41,859 nt of DNA from Candidatus Omnitrophota bacterium (lineage in GTDB: Bacteria > Hinthialibacterota > Hinthialibacteria > Hinthialibacterales > JAKPRU01), in the NCBI GenBank assembly GCA_029568995.1, contig JAKPYU010000762.1:1-41859 (forward strand). The letters are read 5' to 3'. The notes beneath the pieces were generated by a model. It saw nothing but the letters and a program-made list of their open reading frames with translations. It did no database searches and was not told the DNA's origin. Positions 34,174 through 41,489 of the stretch are shown here, piece by piece. The translations under genes and the position numbers were made by a program. Each line of letters starts with the position of its first letter. The stretch's first letter is position 1.

Positions 34174-34599
34174 TCATTCGTTGAAATGACGACCGGCGAG
34201 GATACGTTCAAATGTTGTCTGGTCCAGGACATCCTCGATGGAATGTCGCACATCGTCCCAGATATAGTTGATCGGGCAGGTGCTGATTCTCGGACATCGG
34301 GGATGTCCGCTGGAGATTTCACATCGAAATGGAAGAATCGGGCCGTCGATCTGCCGGATCACTTGCCCCACCGAGATGTCTTTCGGATGGCAGGTCAGCA
34401 GGTATCCGCCGCCCGCTCCCCGTCGGCTTTCTATAAATCCCGCCTTTTTCAGCTCTTGAAGAATCTGAACCAGGAATGGGTGCGGAATATCCTGGTTGTG
34501 GGCAATCTCGTCAATGGTGAGCACTTCATCAGACTCGTATTTCCTGGCTAATTCATAAATGGCCAGAAGCGCATATTCACCTTTTGCAGACACGCGCAT
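34174..34599 (-). CDS. Rrf2-family transcriptional regulator
   Basis: The 141-residue product begins MRVSAKGEYALLAIYELARKY, the start typical of the Rrf2 family (IscR, NsrR, CymR). The winged-helix part contains LTIDEIAHNQDIPHPFLVQILQELKKAGFIESRRGAGGGYLL, with the recognition helix and Gly-rich wing. Cysteines C93, C102 and C108 fall in the region where IscR and NsrR bind an iron-sulfur cluster, so redox or iron sensing is plausible. It is divergent from the pilin gene, whose promoter carries a 10-bp dyad that may be its operator. A cysteine desulfurase lies 1.7 kb away but not in the same operon. Confidence 0.93.
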   Translation of the reverse strand: MRVSAKGEYALLAIYELARKYESDEVLTIDEIAHNQDIPHPFLVQILQELKKAGFIESRRGAGGGYLLTCHPKDISVGQVIRQIDGPILPFRCEISSGHPRCPRISTCPINYIWDDVRHSIEDVLDQTTFERILAGRHFNE

Positions 34600-34730
34600 C
34601 GTCTTGTTTCCGAATCCAACTCACCCGGTGTATGATCTTCTTGATAAACTTACCCCCGGTTTCGCAGAGCGTCAATGGGAAAAGGCATGATTGAATTACA
34701 CCTGGCCTGAGACTCGTCCGAATCTTGGGA

Positions 34731-34759
34731 TTGCCAAACATCGAGTTTGACACCATAAT
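34731..34759 (+). promoter_or_regulatory. Sigma-70-type promoter for the second pilin gene
   Basis: TTGCCA (34731-34736), a 17-base spacer and CATAAT (34754-34759) match the consensus at 5 of 6 in each box with ideal spacing. The predicted start is near 34766, leaving a leader of about 45 bases before the ATG at 34812. Confidence 0.6.
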
Positions 34760-34775
34760 ACTGTCGGTGTCGAAC
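34745..34775. promoter_or_regulatory. Inverted repeat (candidate operator) over the pilin promoter
   Basis: GTTTGACACC (34745-34754) and GGTGTCGAAC (34766-34775) are inverted repeats with 9 of 10 pairs and an 11-base spacer. The dyad covers the -10 box and the predicted transcription start, a repressor-like position. The divergent Rrf2 regulator is the obvious candidate binder. Confidence 0.5.
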
Positions 34776-34811
34776 GATAGCATATCTTCATTCGTCGGGT
34801 GGATATCCAAT

Positions 34812-35345
34812 ATGAGATCCGCAAAGGCATTCACGCTCATCGAATTGTTGATTGTGGTTGCGATCATCGGCATTCTGGCGGCGATTGCCATTCCGAATTT
34901 CATGGATGCAAGGGTCCGGGCCAAAATCGCCCAGACCAAGGAGCATCTCCGCATTATGGAGTTCGGCATCAACGCCTATCGCATGGATAACAACATGATG
35001 CCACAACATGCCGATGCCACGCGCCAGAATTGGTGGCTGACCACACCGATCGCCTATGCCGCCACTCGTCCTCTTGATCCTTTCCAGACGCCCGAACAGC
35101 AGAAATCCTGGTTTGCTTTCGGATTCCCGCACTTTCACACGTTCCGCGAGGGACGCTCCTTTCTCCTGGAGCTGCTGGGACCCGGATATGAGAAGAGTGT
35201 CGAATTCCAGAAAGCGGCAGGCGGGGGTTGGGTGGTGTATGCAATCGGGCCTGACCAGGGCTGGGGAGGGCTGGCGTTTGAAGTATCGAATGGAATCCGC
35301 AGTCGGGGCGATATGCACGCCATCGGCGGCGGCGGGTATAGATGA
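34812..35345 (+). CDS. Type IV pilin-like / pseudopilin protein (second copy)
   Basis: The 177-residue product starts MRSAKA|FTLIELLIVVAI with the same hydrophobic helix as the 5564 protein, except that Ala replaces Gly before the cleavage site, a tolerated but less common residue. The following AAIAIPNFMDARVRAKIAQTKEHLRIME is near-identical in pattern to its paralogue. The C-terminal half (WWLTTPIAYAATRPLDPF, VYAIGPDQGWGGLAFEVSNG) shares only the overall plan. The start at 34812 has GGTGG about 9 bases upstream. It has its own promoter with an overlapping dyad and is divergent from the Rrf2 regulator. Confidence 0.9.
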   Translation: MRSAKAFTLIELLIVVAIIGILAAIAIPNFMDARVRAKIAQTKEHLRIMEFGINAYRMDNNMMPQHADATRQNWWLTTPIAYAATRPLDPFQTPEQQKSWFAFGFPHFHTFREGRSFLLELLGPGYEKSVEFQKAAGGGWVVYAIGPDQGWGGLAFEVSNGIRSRGDMHAIGGGGYR

Positions 35346-35376
35346 CGGTGTGAACGGCGCAAGGTTCTTTCATTTT

Positions 35377-35412
35377 CTTGTCCACGGAATCCACACTGTC
35401 CACTTTGTCCAC
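35377..35412. repeat. 9-bp tandem repeat between the pilin and DnaC-like genes (4 units)
   Basis: Four gapless 9-bp units of CTTGTCCAC type, the reverse complement of the GTGGACAAG units at miaA. It ends 17 bases before the DnaC-like ATG. Confidence 0.85.
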
Positions 35413-35429
35413 AGAAGATAAAAAAAATT

Positions 35430-36197
35430 ATGTTCCGCAACATCGGTTCCATATCGGAGGATCTCACATCCGGATTGGAGGCACTCCGCCAACACATCGA
35501 GTCCGCCGACTCGACGGATGACCGCACCTGTCCGCTGTGTGATGGTTACGGCAATATCATCGACGAAAAGGGCGCTCGCCCATGTCGCTGTGTGTTGAGT
35601 CTCCGTCACAGGGAGCTGCTGACCAGTGCCCGTATTCCTCCACATTATCGCAAAAAGGACCTGGACAACTTTCAGGCGTACAATCCGCAGTTGAAAGCGT
35701 GCCTGGTCACCGCGCGGGAGTATGTTCAAAACTATTCCCCTGACAACAACCGCGGATTGTATCTCTATGGCGGACCCGGACAGGGGAAAACCCATCTTGC
35801 CGTCGCCATTCTGAAAGAACTCCTGCTCAAGGGATTCGATGGCGTTTTCTATAACCTCACGGATCTCTTCGATCGGCTGCGCACTTCCATCGCTGACGAT
35901 ACCGGGGGCTGGGGCGATCTCATGCGCGACCTGGACAGGGACATCCTGATTCTCGACGATGTGACCATCCCGAAACAAACCGCCTGGGTTAATGACAGGC
36001 TGTATGCATTCGTCAATGCCCGCTACCAGAACAACAAAACTCTGATCATCACCACGAACCTCGACCCGAAGGAACTCACACTTCGCCTGGGGGATGTCTT
36101 CGCCTCCCGGATCTGCGCCATGTGCCGGCAGATCGAACTGAAAGGCGACGATTATCGCGCCCGGATGGAGCGCTCCGGCAAATCCACCTGGCCCTGA
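35430..36197 (+). CDS. DnaC/IstB-like AAA ATPase, probable helicase loader
   Basis: The 255-residue product has an N-terminal zinc-finger-like motif, CPLC (C34, C37) and CRC (C52, C54), then Walker A LYGGPGQGKTHLAVA (about 112-125) and Walker B DILILDDV. Later come the sensor NKTLIITTNLDPKEL and a C-terminal arginine-containing RLGDVFASRI. This plan matches DnaC/DnaI loaders of the replicative helicase. IstB of IS21 elements is related, but no istA transposase, terminal repeats or insertion boundary is visible. No dnaB gene lies in the window. Confidence 0.82.
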   Translation: MFRNIGSISEDLTSGLEALRQHIESADSTDDRTCPLCDGYGNIIDEKGARPCRCVLSLRHRELLTSARIPPHYRKKDLDNFQAYNPQLKACLVTAREYVQNYSPDNNRGLYLYGGPGQGKTHLAVAILKELLLKGFDGVFYNLTDLFDRLRTSIADDTGGWGDLMRDLDRDILILDDVTIPKQTAWVNDRLYAFVNARYQNNKTLIITTNLDPKELTLRLGDVFASRICAMCRQIELKGDDYRARMERSGKSTWP

Positions 36198-36235
36198 GAC
36201 CACCCTCCACTTTCCTTTCCCCGTCTTTTTATTCA

Positions 36236-36263
36236 TCCCATCTGTCTCATTTGTCCTATTCCT
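36236..36263. repeat. Short 9-bp-period tract before the cysteine desulfurase gene
   Basis: CCCATCTGT, CTCATTTGT and CCTATTCCT follow at a 9-base period, a looser relative of the TTGTCCAC tracts. It lies in the 119-base gap between the DnaC-like gene and the desulfurase gene. Confidence 0.45.
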
Positions 36264-36316
36264 CTCTCTTTCGCGCTCTGGATTGAACTTCCTGAACCGG
36301 CTACACTCGCACCGCA

Positions 36317-37453
36317 ATGAATGCCATCTACCTGGACCACAATGCCACCTCTCCGCTCGATCCTCGTGTCCTGGAAGCGATGATGCCCTACCTGCGGGAG
36401 GAGTTTGGCAATCCGTCCTGTCGGTACGGTCCCGGTGTCAATGCCGCCTATGCCGTCGAACGGGCGCGTCTCCAGGTCGCTCAACTGATCGGCGCAAAAC
36501 CGCAGGAAATTATCTTCACCAGCGGCGGCACGGAATCCAACAACCTTGCTTTGCGTAGTGCCGTTCGCACGATGGGTCGGAAGCATATCGTCACCACCTC
36601 CGTCGAACATCCGGCGGTCCTGAATACGTGCAGAGATTTGGAGCGACAGGAGAATTGCACTCTCAGCATTTTGCCCGTCGATGCGGACGGACGAATCGTC
36701 CCACACAAGGTGCTTCAGGCGATCACCGCTCGGACTGCCGTGGTCAGCGTGATGACCGCCAACAACGAAATCGGCACCATCCAGCCCATCGCCGAAATCG
36801 GGTCTCTCCTGCAGAAAGAGGATGTTCTGTTCCACACGGATGCGGTTCAGGCTTTCGGGCGCATCCCGTTGAATGTGGAGAACCTGCACGTGGACCTGTT
36901 GTCTCTGTCCGGGCACAAAATCTTAGGTCCCAAGGGGATTGGGGCGCTCTATATCCGAGAAGGAGTCTCGCTCCGTCCTCAAATCACCGGTGGGGAGCAG
37001 GAATTCGGCCTGCGTGGCGGAACTCCCAATGTGCCGGGGATTGCAGGATTGGGGATGGCGGCAGAACTGGCGCGGCTTGAAATGGAGAATCGCACGGCCA
37101 GGGTTACTTCGCTGACTGCACATCTCCGGGATCGCCTGCGCAGCACGATTCCCGGACTTCTCATCAACAGCCCGAACCGGGATTGCCTGCCGGGAACGTT
37201 GAATGTCTCCATCCCGAAAGTCTCCGCGCCCGATCTGGTCGATAGTCTCGACCGCGAGGGCATCTGCGTGTCCAGCGGTTGCGCCTGTTCCGAGGGCAAA
37301 CGGGGACCGTCGCATGTTGTCCTTGCTGTCACCGGCGATCCCGACCGCGCCATGTCCTGCATTCGCTTCTCCGTCGGACCGGAAAACACAATGGACGAAA
37401 TCGACCACGTCGCCCATACTCTCTCCAAACTCCTTCCTCGACCCACACCCTGA
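36317..37453 (+). CDS. Cysteine desulfurase (NifS/IscS family)
   Basis: The 378-residue PLP enzyme removes sulfur from cysteine to give alanine and a persulfide for Fe-S cluster or thio-cofactor assembly. Landmarks are IYLDHNATSPLDP, FTSGGTESNNLAL, TTSVEHPAVLN, SLSGHKILGPKGIGALY with PLP Lys201, and SSGCACSEGKRGPSHV with catalytic Cys324 and an extra Cys at 322. The length and NifS-like C-terminus fit group I desulfurases (NifS, IscS). No iscU, nifU or other Fe-S assembly gene is adjacent; an Rrf2 regulator is nearby but in another transcription unit. Confidence 0.95.
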   Translation: MNAIYLDHNATSPLDPRVLEAMMPYLREEFGNPSCRYGPGVNAAYAVERARLQVAQLIGAKPQEIIFTSGGTESNNLALRSAVRTMGRKHIVTTSVEHPAVLNTCRDLERQENCTLSILPVDADGRIVPHKVLQAITARTAVVSVMTANNEIGTIQPIAEIGSLLQKEDVLFHTDAVQAFGRIPLNVENLHVDLLSLSGHKILGPKGIGALYIREGVSLRPQITGGEQEFGLRGGTPNVPGIAGLGMAAELARLEMENRTARVTSLTAHLRDRLRSTIPGLLINSPNRDCLPGTLNVSIPKVSAPDLVDSLDREGICVSSGCACSEGKRGPSHVVLAVTGDPDRAMSCIRFSVGPENTMDEIDHVAHTLSKLLPRPTP

Positions 37454-37516
37454 GACAATCCCACGCCCTCTGCTCTTTCAGCCTTTTTCTCTTCCTTCTG
37501 TCTTGGTTTTCTCTTC

Positions 37517-37551
37517 AATTCTTAATTCCTAATTCGTAATTCTTAATTGAT
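37517..37551. repeat. 7-bp A/T tandem tract after the cysteine desulfurase gene (5 units)
   Basis: Five gapless units AATTCTT, AATTCCT, AATTCGT, AATTCTT, AATTGAT. It is almost the same tract as the one at 17422. Confidence 0.85.
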
Positions 37552-37657
37552 TCTTCTCCCTCCCAGCTTCCTATCGCGTCAAACTGTGGTATGGTAGATA
37601 TATGATTAAGGGGCTTGCTTTCCGGCACTGAACCGGCCCCGCAGAAGGAGTCTTACA

Positions 37658-37843
37658 ATGGTAATGCCCGGACCTTGGGAAATGGTGATTATCCTCTTGA
37701 TCGCGATGGTGGTTTTCGGCGCAAAGCGTCTCCCCGAAATCGGCAAGGGATTGGGCAAGGGCATCCGCGAGTTCAAGAAATCCTTGCGCGAGATCTCCGA
37801 AGACGAAAAAGACGACAACTCCCAGATCGAAGAACCGAAGTAA
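37658..37843 (+). CDS. tatA: Sec-independent protein translocase TatA
   Basis: The 61-residue product has the TatA plan: one N-terminal membrane helix (PWEMVIILLIAMVVF), the hinge FGAKRLPEIGKGLGKGIREFKK, an amphipathic helix, and an acidic tail. TatA multimers form the passage for folded, cofactor-bearing proteins exported with twin-arginine signals. AAGGAG lies about 8 bases before the ATG. tatB and tatC are not nearby. A strong terminator follows 30 bases after the stop, so tatA is probably a single-gene unit. Confidence 0.95.
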   Translation: MVMPGPWEMVIILLIAMVVFGAKRLPEIGKGLGKGIREFKKSLREISEDEKDDNSQIEEPK

Positions 37844-37872
37844 TTTTTCGGCAATTTGAATCGCAGACACGC

Positions 37873-37906
37873 AGCCGCCTCTCATCCCGCGAGGCGGTTG
37901 TTTCTT
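37873..37906 (+). terminator. Intrinsic terminator after tatA
   Basis: CCGCCTC (37875-37881) pairs with GAGGCGG (37891-37897) around a 9-base loop, followed by TTGTTTCTTT. Confidence 0.8.
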
Positions 37907-38036
37907 TATACCGGGTCCTTCCACGATCCCTGTCCACCGTTTATGCTGGTCTTCCGAAACCGAATAGGTTTGATGGGTTTCCATCTGAAAAGAAACACCG
38001 TTTGACCAGAATCACCGGCAAGATGCCGTTTCTTCC

Positions 38037-38117
38037 CCCTCTCCCTCCGGGAGAGGGTTGGGGTGAGGGAAAGAGAAGTGCACAGGCTGGGGTGAGGGAA
38101 AGAAAAGTGCACAAGCC
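38037..38117 (+). repeat. G-rich palindromic repeat with tandemly duplicated tail
   Basis: CCCTCTCCC, loop TCC, GGGAGAGGG (38037-38057), then TTGGGGTGAGGG. The tail unit GGGGTGAGGGAAAGA plus AAGTGCACA occurs twice in tandem with few mismatches (38060-38088 and 38089-38117), showing a local duplication after arrival. Confidence 0.85.
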
Positions 38118-38130
38118 GGAATGAGACAAA

Positions 38131-38205
38131 ACCGGGTGGCACAGGCTTCCAGCCTGTGAATCCGCAGAGGGAGTACCGGGTGGCACTGGCTTCCAGCCTG
38201 TGAAT
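38131..38205. repeat. Duplicated 31-bp hairpin element
   Basis: Two copies (38131-38161 and 38175-38205), 44 bp apart, differ at one base. Each contains CACAGGCT (or CACTGGCT), TCC, AGCCTGTG, an 8-bp inverted repeat. The second ends 16 bases before the radical SAM ATG. Confidence 0.85.
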
Positions 38206-38221
38206 ATTAGCACATTCCATC

Positions 38222-39781
38222 ATGCGCGTTCTTTTCTTAAATCCTCCATTCTTACCCCGCTACTCGCGCAGCCAGAGAAGCCCCGGCGTGATCCGCTCCG
38301 GCACACTGTATTACCCTCTATGGCTGGCGTACGCGACCGGCATGGTGGAGCGGGAAGGATTCGATACCCGGCTGGTGGATTGCCCCGCCAATGGAATGGA
38401 CGATGATGCCGTTCTCAGTCTCATCCGCTCCTGGCAACCTGAAATCGTTTTCATTGATACCAGCACTCCCAGCGCTGAAAGCGACCTCGATCTCGCACAA
38501 ACAATCCAGCGGCAATTCCCGGAAACCTGGGTGTTCCCCGTCGGGACCCATGTCACCGCCACCTATGAGGAGACTCTCAGAACCTATCCGGATCTTCGCG
38601 GTGTCTGTCTGGGCGAATACGATGAAACCGTCATGGAGCTCTGCAAGCGCAAAGCACGCAGCGAGGACCTCGTCGGTACTCCCGGCACAGCAATCGTCAA
38701 CCCCACCCCAACCCTCAGTGGGCAGGGTCGTTCGAATGAAACTGGAACCATCAACACCACCCTGACCCTCCCCAATCTTGGGGAGGGAAGTTCGGACTTC
38801 TCTCCCAAGATTGGGGGAAATGAAGAGGGGATTGATCTGGTGGTGCAGCACAGGGATAAAATAAAAGATCTCGACTCCCTCCCCTGGGTCAGCCAGGTCT
38901 ACCGGAAACACCTGCGCATCGAGGACTACTTCTATTCCATCACCCGTCATCCGGTCATCACCATCATCACTGGCCGGGGATGTCCGTTCCACTGCATGTT
39001 CTGCCTCTATCCCCAGGTGATGCACGGCCATCAATATCGAACTCGCAGCCCACAGTCCGTCGCAGGCGAATTTGAGTACATCCGTCAGGAAATCCCATCC
39101 GTCCGTGAGGTATTCATCGAAGATGACACATTCACAGTGGACAAGAACCGGACACGGGCAATCTGCGAGGAACTGATCCGATCCGGCAACCGTCTCCCCT
39201 GGACCGCTAATGCTAGAACCGATGTTGATCTGGAAACTCTATCTATAATGAAACGTGCGGGTTGCCGATTGCTCTGTGTCGGCTTTGAAAGCGCGGATAA
39301 TGAGGTATTGAAAGGGATGCACAAGGGGCAGAACTCAGACCGTGGAATTTGCTTTCGAGAGGATGCCCGTCGCGCAGGTATCATGATTCATGGCTGTTTC
39401 CTTCTGGGCGGACCGGGCGAAACACGCGAAAGCCTCGAAACCACCTTCCAGTATGCAACAAAACTCTCCTGCGATACCGCCCAATTCTTCCCCATCATGG
39501 TTTACCCTGGAACCGCCGCATACCAATGGGCGAAGGAGAACAACTTCCTCCATGCGTCCGGTTATCGCGACTGGCTGAACGAAACCGGGCAGCACCGATG
39601 CCTGATTGACACCCCGGACCTCTCCGCCAAAGAACTCATGGCGTTTTGTGATGAAGCCAGGCGACGCTACTATCTTACCCCCCGATACTTTCTGCAAATG
39701 ACTCGAACGCTGATACGTCACCCAGGCGAGACCAAGCGCGTATTCATGGCGTTCCGACGGTTTGCCCGTCATCTTTTTTGA
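38222..39781 (+). CDS. B12-binding-type radical SAM protein (HpnJ/BchE-like)
   Basis: The 519-residue product has an N-terminal Rossmann-like cobalamin-binding region (MRVLFLNPPFLPRYSR, EIVFIDTSTPSAESDL, GTHVTATYEETLRTYP). Then comes the radical SAM core with TGRGCPFHCMFCLYPQ, whose Cys254, Cys258 and Cys261 bind the 4Fe-4S cluster, and VGFESADNEVLKGMHKG. GCPFxCxFCLYPQxMxGHxYRTRS recalls HpnJ of hopanoid biosynthesis, but no hopanoid gene is nearby, so the substrate is open. Residues about 160-204 between the two domains are encoded by palindromic repeat DNA and look like an in-frame insertion. The C-terminus ends in a basic helical segment. Confidence 0.85.
   Translation: MRVLFLNPPFLPRYSRSQRSPGVIRSGTLYYPLWLAYATGMVEREGFDTRLVDCPANGMDDDAVLSLIRSWQPEIVFIDTSTPSAESDLDLAQTIQRQFPETWVFPVGTHVTATYEETLRTYPDLRGVCLGEYDETVMELCKRKARSEDLVGTPGTAIVNPTPTLSGQGRSNETGTINTTLTLPNLGEGSSDFSPKIGGNEEGIDLVVQHRDKIKDLDSLPWVSQVYRKHLRIEDYFYSITRHPVITIITGRGCPFHCMFCLYPQVMHGHQYRTRSPQSVAGEFEYIRQEIPSVREVFIEDDTFTVDKNRTRAICEELIRSGNRLPWTANARTDVDLETLSIMKRAGCRLLCVGFESADNEVLKGMHKGQNSDRGICFREDARRAGIMIHGCFLLGGPGETRESLETTFQYATKLSCDTAQFFPIMVYPGTAAYQWAKENNFLHASGYRDWLNETGQHRCLIDTPDLSAKELMAFCDEARRRYYLTPRYFLQMTRTLIRHPGETKRVFMAFRRFARHLF
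38699..38833. repeat. Palindromic repeat inserted in frame within the radical SAM gene
   Basis: Inside the coding region, CCCCACCCCAACCCTC is followed by a long inverted repeat: CCCCAATCTTGGG begins at 38770, CCCAAGATTGGGG ends at 38816, and GAAGT, loop TCGG, ACTTC sits between them. The near-perfect stem is about 21 bp. It is translated as PNLGEGSSDFSPKIGG. Domain borders on either side are intact, and the flanking sequence resumes family-like sequence at KIKDLDSLPW. Confidence 0.8.
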
Positions 39782-39812
39782 GGATTCCCACGACTTTTGT
39801 TTGAAAATCCGC

Positions 39813-39841
39813 TTCTCATGCCGCTCATCCTGTTCTATAAT
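39813..39841 (+). promoter_or_regulatory. Sigma-70-type promoter for the beta-helix gene
   Basis: TTCTCA (39813-39818), a 17-base spacer and a perfect TATAAT (39836-39841). The predicted start is near 39848, about 60 bases before the ATG, which has GGAG upstream. Confidence 0.5.
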
Positions 39842-39909
39842 CACTTGCGCGGTCAGGACATGCTGGCCAAATCCATTGAATCCGCTGGAAAAAGGAGTAG
39901 GAGAAAATC

Positions 39910-41364
39910 ATGCGAACAGTTGTTGTTGTTCTGGCTATGGCTGTAATCGTCTCAACGGCCATGGGAGCCACGGTCACGGTGAAAAAAGATGGCACGGGAA
40001 CTGTCCCCAGCGTAGCGATGGCACTTGGAGTCATCAGCAATGGGGATACGATTATCATCGGCGACAGCGCCACGTATGATGAAGATCTGACTGCCGGCGT
40101 GGCAGCGGGCCTTGCGGCCTCGTTCACCCTCCGGGCTGCCGATGGACAAACCCCGGTAATTCGTGCGGTAAACGGCATGGAGCGTCTTGAAGCGCTGGGA
40201 TTTCCGGGAACGGATTACATGGGAGCCGTGTTCTTCGGCTGCCAGGGGGTCCTGATCGAAGGAATCACCTTTGAGAATCACACCACCTCCGCAAACGTGG
40301 CAGGACTCAGCTCGGTTCTGACCTTGTTCGATTGCAGCAGCATTACCGTTCGGAACTGCACCATCCGAGGGGCGGGCGGCGCAGGAACCGGATATCCCGG
40401 CGACAACCTGAGCATCATTGCAGCCGGTATCCAAACGGCTCCCACCGATGTGCTCATCGAGGATTGCCTGATCGAACTGGCAAATTATGGCCCCACCGTT
40501 GCCAAACTCGTGCAGGACACTCCTACAGATCCCTCCGTTACCATCCGCAACTGCACGATCCAAAACTGCGAGGAAACCGGTATCGAGGTGGATGCCGGGG
40601 CTTATCCTGAGAGCGCCGATCCATTGGTTGCGAAGGGGGTCGGCAACTTGATTGAGAACAACACGATCATGAACTGTGAAGGCGGCATTCAACTCGGTGG
40701 CGGATACAACGTGGTTCGGAATTGCACAATCCTGGGTTGCCGGGATGACGGATTCAATGTGGACATGGATGGAGACCGAGGCACACGGCCCATTATCGCT
40801 ACGGTCGAGAACTCCGTGTTCATCGGCAGTGAGGGACAGGGCATGGAGATTGAAGAGGGGCAGATCACCATCACCGGGTGCATTGCGGCCGGCAGCAACG
40901 GCGAAGGTCTCTGGCTTCACGATACTGGGCAGGAAACCACTGTCAATGTGAACCACTGCGACTTTTACCGAAACGTTCTGACAGGCGATCTGCCCTACGA
41001 GGTCCGTGTGGATCTCGGTGCCTCAGCGCCACTGTATTTGAACATGTACAACTCGAATGTCGTCGGCGACAGCGGACTTTACAGCGGCAATGTCAACGAT
41101 CCGACGCAGTTCGAACCACAGGGCTTTTACGCACACTTCTGCAACGTCTTCGTAACCTCGGAGCCTTTCACAAATGTCACCAATCTATACTGTTGGGAAG
41201 TCGACCCGAAATTTGTGAATCCTTCCGGAGATTTTGAGACATTCACAAGGGATGGATTCAAACTCGCGGAGGATTCTCCCGTCAAAACAGCGGGCACGGA
41301 TGGGTCCTTTATCGGCTCTCAGGGGCCGGTTCAAACCCCAATCGACGAATGGTCGATCTATTGA
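39910..41364 (+). CDS. Exported right-handed parallel beta-helix protein
   Basis: The 484-residue product has a signal peptide (MRTVVVVLAMAVIVSTAMGA). A GTVPSVAMALGVISNGDTIIIGD segment resembles the start of pectate-lyase-like folds. Many PbH1-type rungs follow: ITVRNCTIRGAGG, VLIEDCLIELAN, VTIRNCTIQNCEETGIEV, IENNTIMNCEGGIQLGGGYNVVRNCTI, DDGFNVDMDG. Such proteins bind or cleave polysaccharides, but no catalytic triad is obvious. It has its own promoter and a strong terminator, so it is a monocistronic unit. Confidence 0.85.
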   Translation: MRTVVVVLAMAVIVSTAMGATVTVKKDGTGTVPSVAMALGVISNGDTIIIGDSATYDEDLTAGVAAGLAASFTLRAADGQTPVIRAVNGMERLEALGFPGTDYMGAVFFGCQGVLIEGITFENHTTSANVAGLSSVLTLFDCSSITVRNCTIRGAGGAGTGYPGDNLSIIAAGIQTAPTDVLIEDCLIELANYGPTVAKLVQDTPTDPSVTIRNCTIQNCEETGIEVDAGAYPESADPLVAKGVGNLIENNTIMNCEGGIQLGGGYNVVRNCTILGCRDDGFNVDMDGDRGTRPIIATVENSVFIGSEGQGMEIEEGQITITGCIAAGSNGEGLWLHDTGQETTVNVNHCDFYRNVLTGDLPYEVRVDLGASAPLYLNMYNSNVVGDSGLYSGNVNDPTQFEPQGFYAHFCNVFVTSEPFTNVTNLYCWEVDPKFVNPSGDFETFTRDGFKLAEDSPVKTAGTDGSFIGSQGPVQTPIDEWSIY

Positions 41365-41384
41365 GAATCACGAATGATCTTTCC

Positions 41385-41418
41385 AACGGGCCTGGCAGCT
41401 TCTGTCAGGCCCGTTTTC
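41385..41418 (+). terminator. Intrinsic terminator after the beta-helix gene
   Basis: ACGGGCCTG (41386-41394) pairs perfectly with CAGGCCCGT (41406-41414), a 9-bp stem with an 11-base loop, followed by TTT. Confidence 0.88.
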
Positions 41419-41489
41419 ATTCGGAATGTCTATTGATCATATCGGTCTTATTCGTTTTATCCCTCTGGTAGCTGTCCCTTTCTCTTCTC

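Larger units (their letters stand above)
37844..38221. other. 378-base repeat-rich gap between tatA and the radical SAM gene
   Basis: It contains the tatA terminator (37873-37906), a G-rich palindrome with a 30-bp tandem duplication (38037-38117) and a duplicated hairpin (38131-38205). No gene is apparent. Confidence 0.7.

Noticed and set aside
35430-36197. IS21 istB transposition helper
   Set aside because: No istA, inverted ends or target duplication are visible, and the N-terminal zinc-finger-like motif suits a DnaC/DnaI loader better.
38131-38205. Minimal CRISPR array
   Set aside because: Only two repeat copies with one 13-base separation and internal palindromes; no cas genes.
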